Shown piece by piece: positions 1 through 64,000 of a stretch of 64,000 bases of DNA. The stretch covers positions 28,334,001 to 28,398,000 of the forward strand of contig OZ231128.1 in assembly GCA_965153355.1 (NCBI GenBank), written 5' to 3'. Source of the stretch: Flaccisagitta enflata (Eukaryota; Chaetognatha; Sagittoidea; Aphragmophora). The notes beneath the pieces are model-generated. The model was not told the origin of the DNA. It worked only from the letters and a program-made list of their open reading frames with translations, and did no database searches. A program made the position numbers and the translations under genes. Positions within the stretch are counted from its first letter, which is position 1, and each line of letters begins with the position of its first letter.

Positions 1-384
1 TATGAAGTATATTGATGAAGCTTATGGAGTTATGCTTATTACTTATGGTATATAGGAGAAAAAAATCGAAATTGGACGGAGAATTTTTTTTTGTATATAA
101 TTTGCCAAAAAGTCTTTCAAGTGTAAAAGGTATCAAAATTTGGTAGAAAGCCTAAAAAATAGCTTGTCATAAAATTCCAAGCAATTTTTCAAAATCAAAC
201 TATCCTTTATATTTTTTGTGCAATGCTGTTATGAAATGTTACAGTCGAGATGGATCATATTGCAGAACTATGGAATGATATTCAGGAACACGCTAGGAAC
301 ATAAGACAAAGCCGAAGAACAACCAGAACGACAACGACGATAACAACAACATGTTTTCTTTGAATTTACGAGTTTCAAATAATC

Positions 385-385
385 A

Positions 386-421
<36 letters not shown>
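385..421. repeat. (CAA)n microsatellite
   Basis: Trinucleotide run about 25 bp past the donor of dynein exon 32 (TTG on the gene's sense strand). Confidence 0.95.
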
Positions 422-445
422 AACTGCTGCTCATAAATCACTTAC

Positions 446-63137
<62,692 letters not shown>

Positions 63138-64000
63138 CTGTCAAGGGGAAGGGGAAAAGAATAAAAAAAAGAGTATTAAAGGGGGAAAGGCAGCAAACGT
63201 AATGGTTGGCCAGCAGTATCTATTTCCGATTTGTGAGTACCTGTAGGTTGTTTAAAGGAAAATAGTTACAAAGGAACCAATGATCTAGATGCTATGATAG
63301 TAAGGCATCAAAACTTCCGAGGATAGCAATCAGCAAATTTTGATTTTTTTCCAGTACACAATTTTTCTTTATGTTTTTTCTCAAACTCGAAGTTTTCAAA
63401 ACTACTTGATTTCCATGAGGAAATTAAAGAGCTTCCAATTTTCCCTAATATGGCGCCAAGAACAAGTATTTACTTCTATGCGTTCAATTTCTGTGATATG
63501 GTAAAGTAAAGCATGAAAATCCTGTTATGAGCTAGGATCACCAGCGTGGGCTAATTTGAAAGATCTTTCACAGAGCTTCAAAATGGTCATAGATTTTGCC
63601 ATGAATTTCTCTTTGCATGAATGTCAAACACTAACAAACATGTTGATGATTATTGCTTTAAATTTTAAGGAAAAAAAGAAGTGAGAAGAAAATGACGGTC
63701 TCATTTCCAATTTAGATTGAAGCTGAACTGATACACATGGGAAGCTGAAAATTTACATGAATAAATGCCAAAACATATTGTTTTACGATCTTTTTCAGAG
63801 CTACTTTTTGAACTACGTCGTCATCTTTTGCTGCAAATGAGATGAAACATACTGTAGATGAGATTTTGTGCCATAAAACTTGGGCAACAACTATAAAATT
63901 CATGCTTTTAAGCCATACTTTAATGCGAATCAAATATAAGGCCTTGAAGATTTGTTTTGCTATCACGACTTAGGCTTTGAAGAGGGAAAAGAAGAGGTCA
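63138..64000. other. Intron; right end of a TA-type foldback element at 63854
   Basis: About 63430-63854 matches the right part of the 34976-35967 element and ends CATACTG|TA. No left end or exon recognised. Confidence 0.5.

Overview
The window is animal nuclear DNA: intron-rich, packed with microsatellites and dispersed repeats, with canonical GT-AG exons. I cannot name the species. Motile-cilium machinery and the repeat style suggest a marine invertebrate, but that is inference. No rRNA, tRNA, CRISPR or prokaryote-type gene was seen.

Gene 1 fills the window on the minus strand. Thirty-two exons between 63137 and 446 join in one open frame with matching phases at every junction (4199 nt, about 1400 codons). 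They encode the middle of an axonemal dynein heavy chain: N-terminal tail, linker, AAA1 (Walker A in the 39805-39899 exon, Walker B in 36178-36298, sensor-I in 33877-34055) and the start of AAA2 (Walker A in 446-580). The extreme N-terminus should lie beyond base 64000. AAA3-AAA6, stalk, microtubule-binding domain and C-terminus should lie before base 1. By eye the motor resembles the single-headed inner-arm group (DNAH6/DNAH14-like).

Gene 2 is nested on the plus strand inside one 24-kb dynein intron (8683-32848). Six phase-compatible exons (15664-31213) encode an 858-residue protein: a Thr/Ala-rich N-terminal region, one membrane segment with KCNE (MinK)-like spacing, and a long low-complexity tail with basophilic-kinase-type sites and a PP1-docking-like motif. 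The function is not established.

The rest is repeats. The most striking are more than 30 short elements in several subfamilies. Each starts inside a T-run with a small hairpin. The hairpin's 5' arm is also complementary to a distal box, and a second hairpin sits next to a CTTG|TT-type 3' end. Hairpin and distal box change together between subfamilies. The architecture resembles non-autonomous Helitron-like (Helentron/HINE) elements. A second set (E type) has long asymmetric inverted repeats around tandem arrays and similar T-run ends. Other elements are TA-flanked foldback/mariner-like elements, a hAT-like MITE with a perfect 8-bp target duplication, pogo-like MITEs, a 29-bp satellite split by a MITE, a 372-bp tandem repeat, a roughly 600-bp-arm inverted repeat and many di-, tri- and tetranucleotide arrays. 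Many of these arrays lie just downstream of dynein 5' splice sites.
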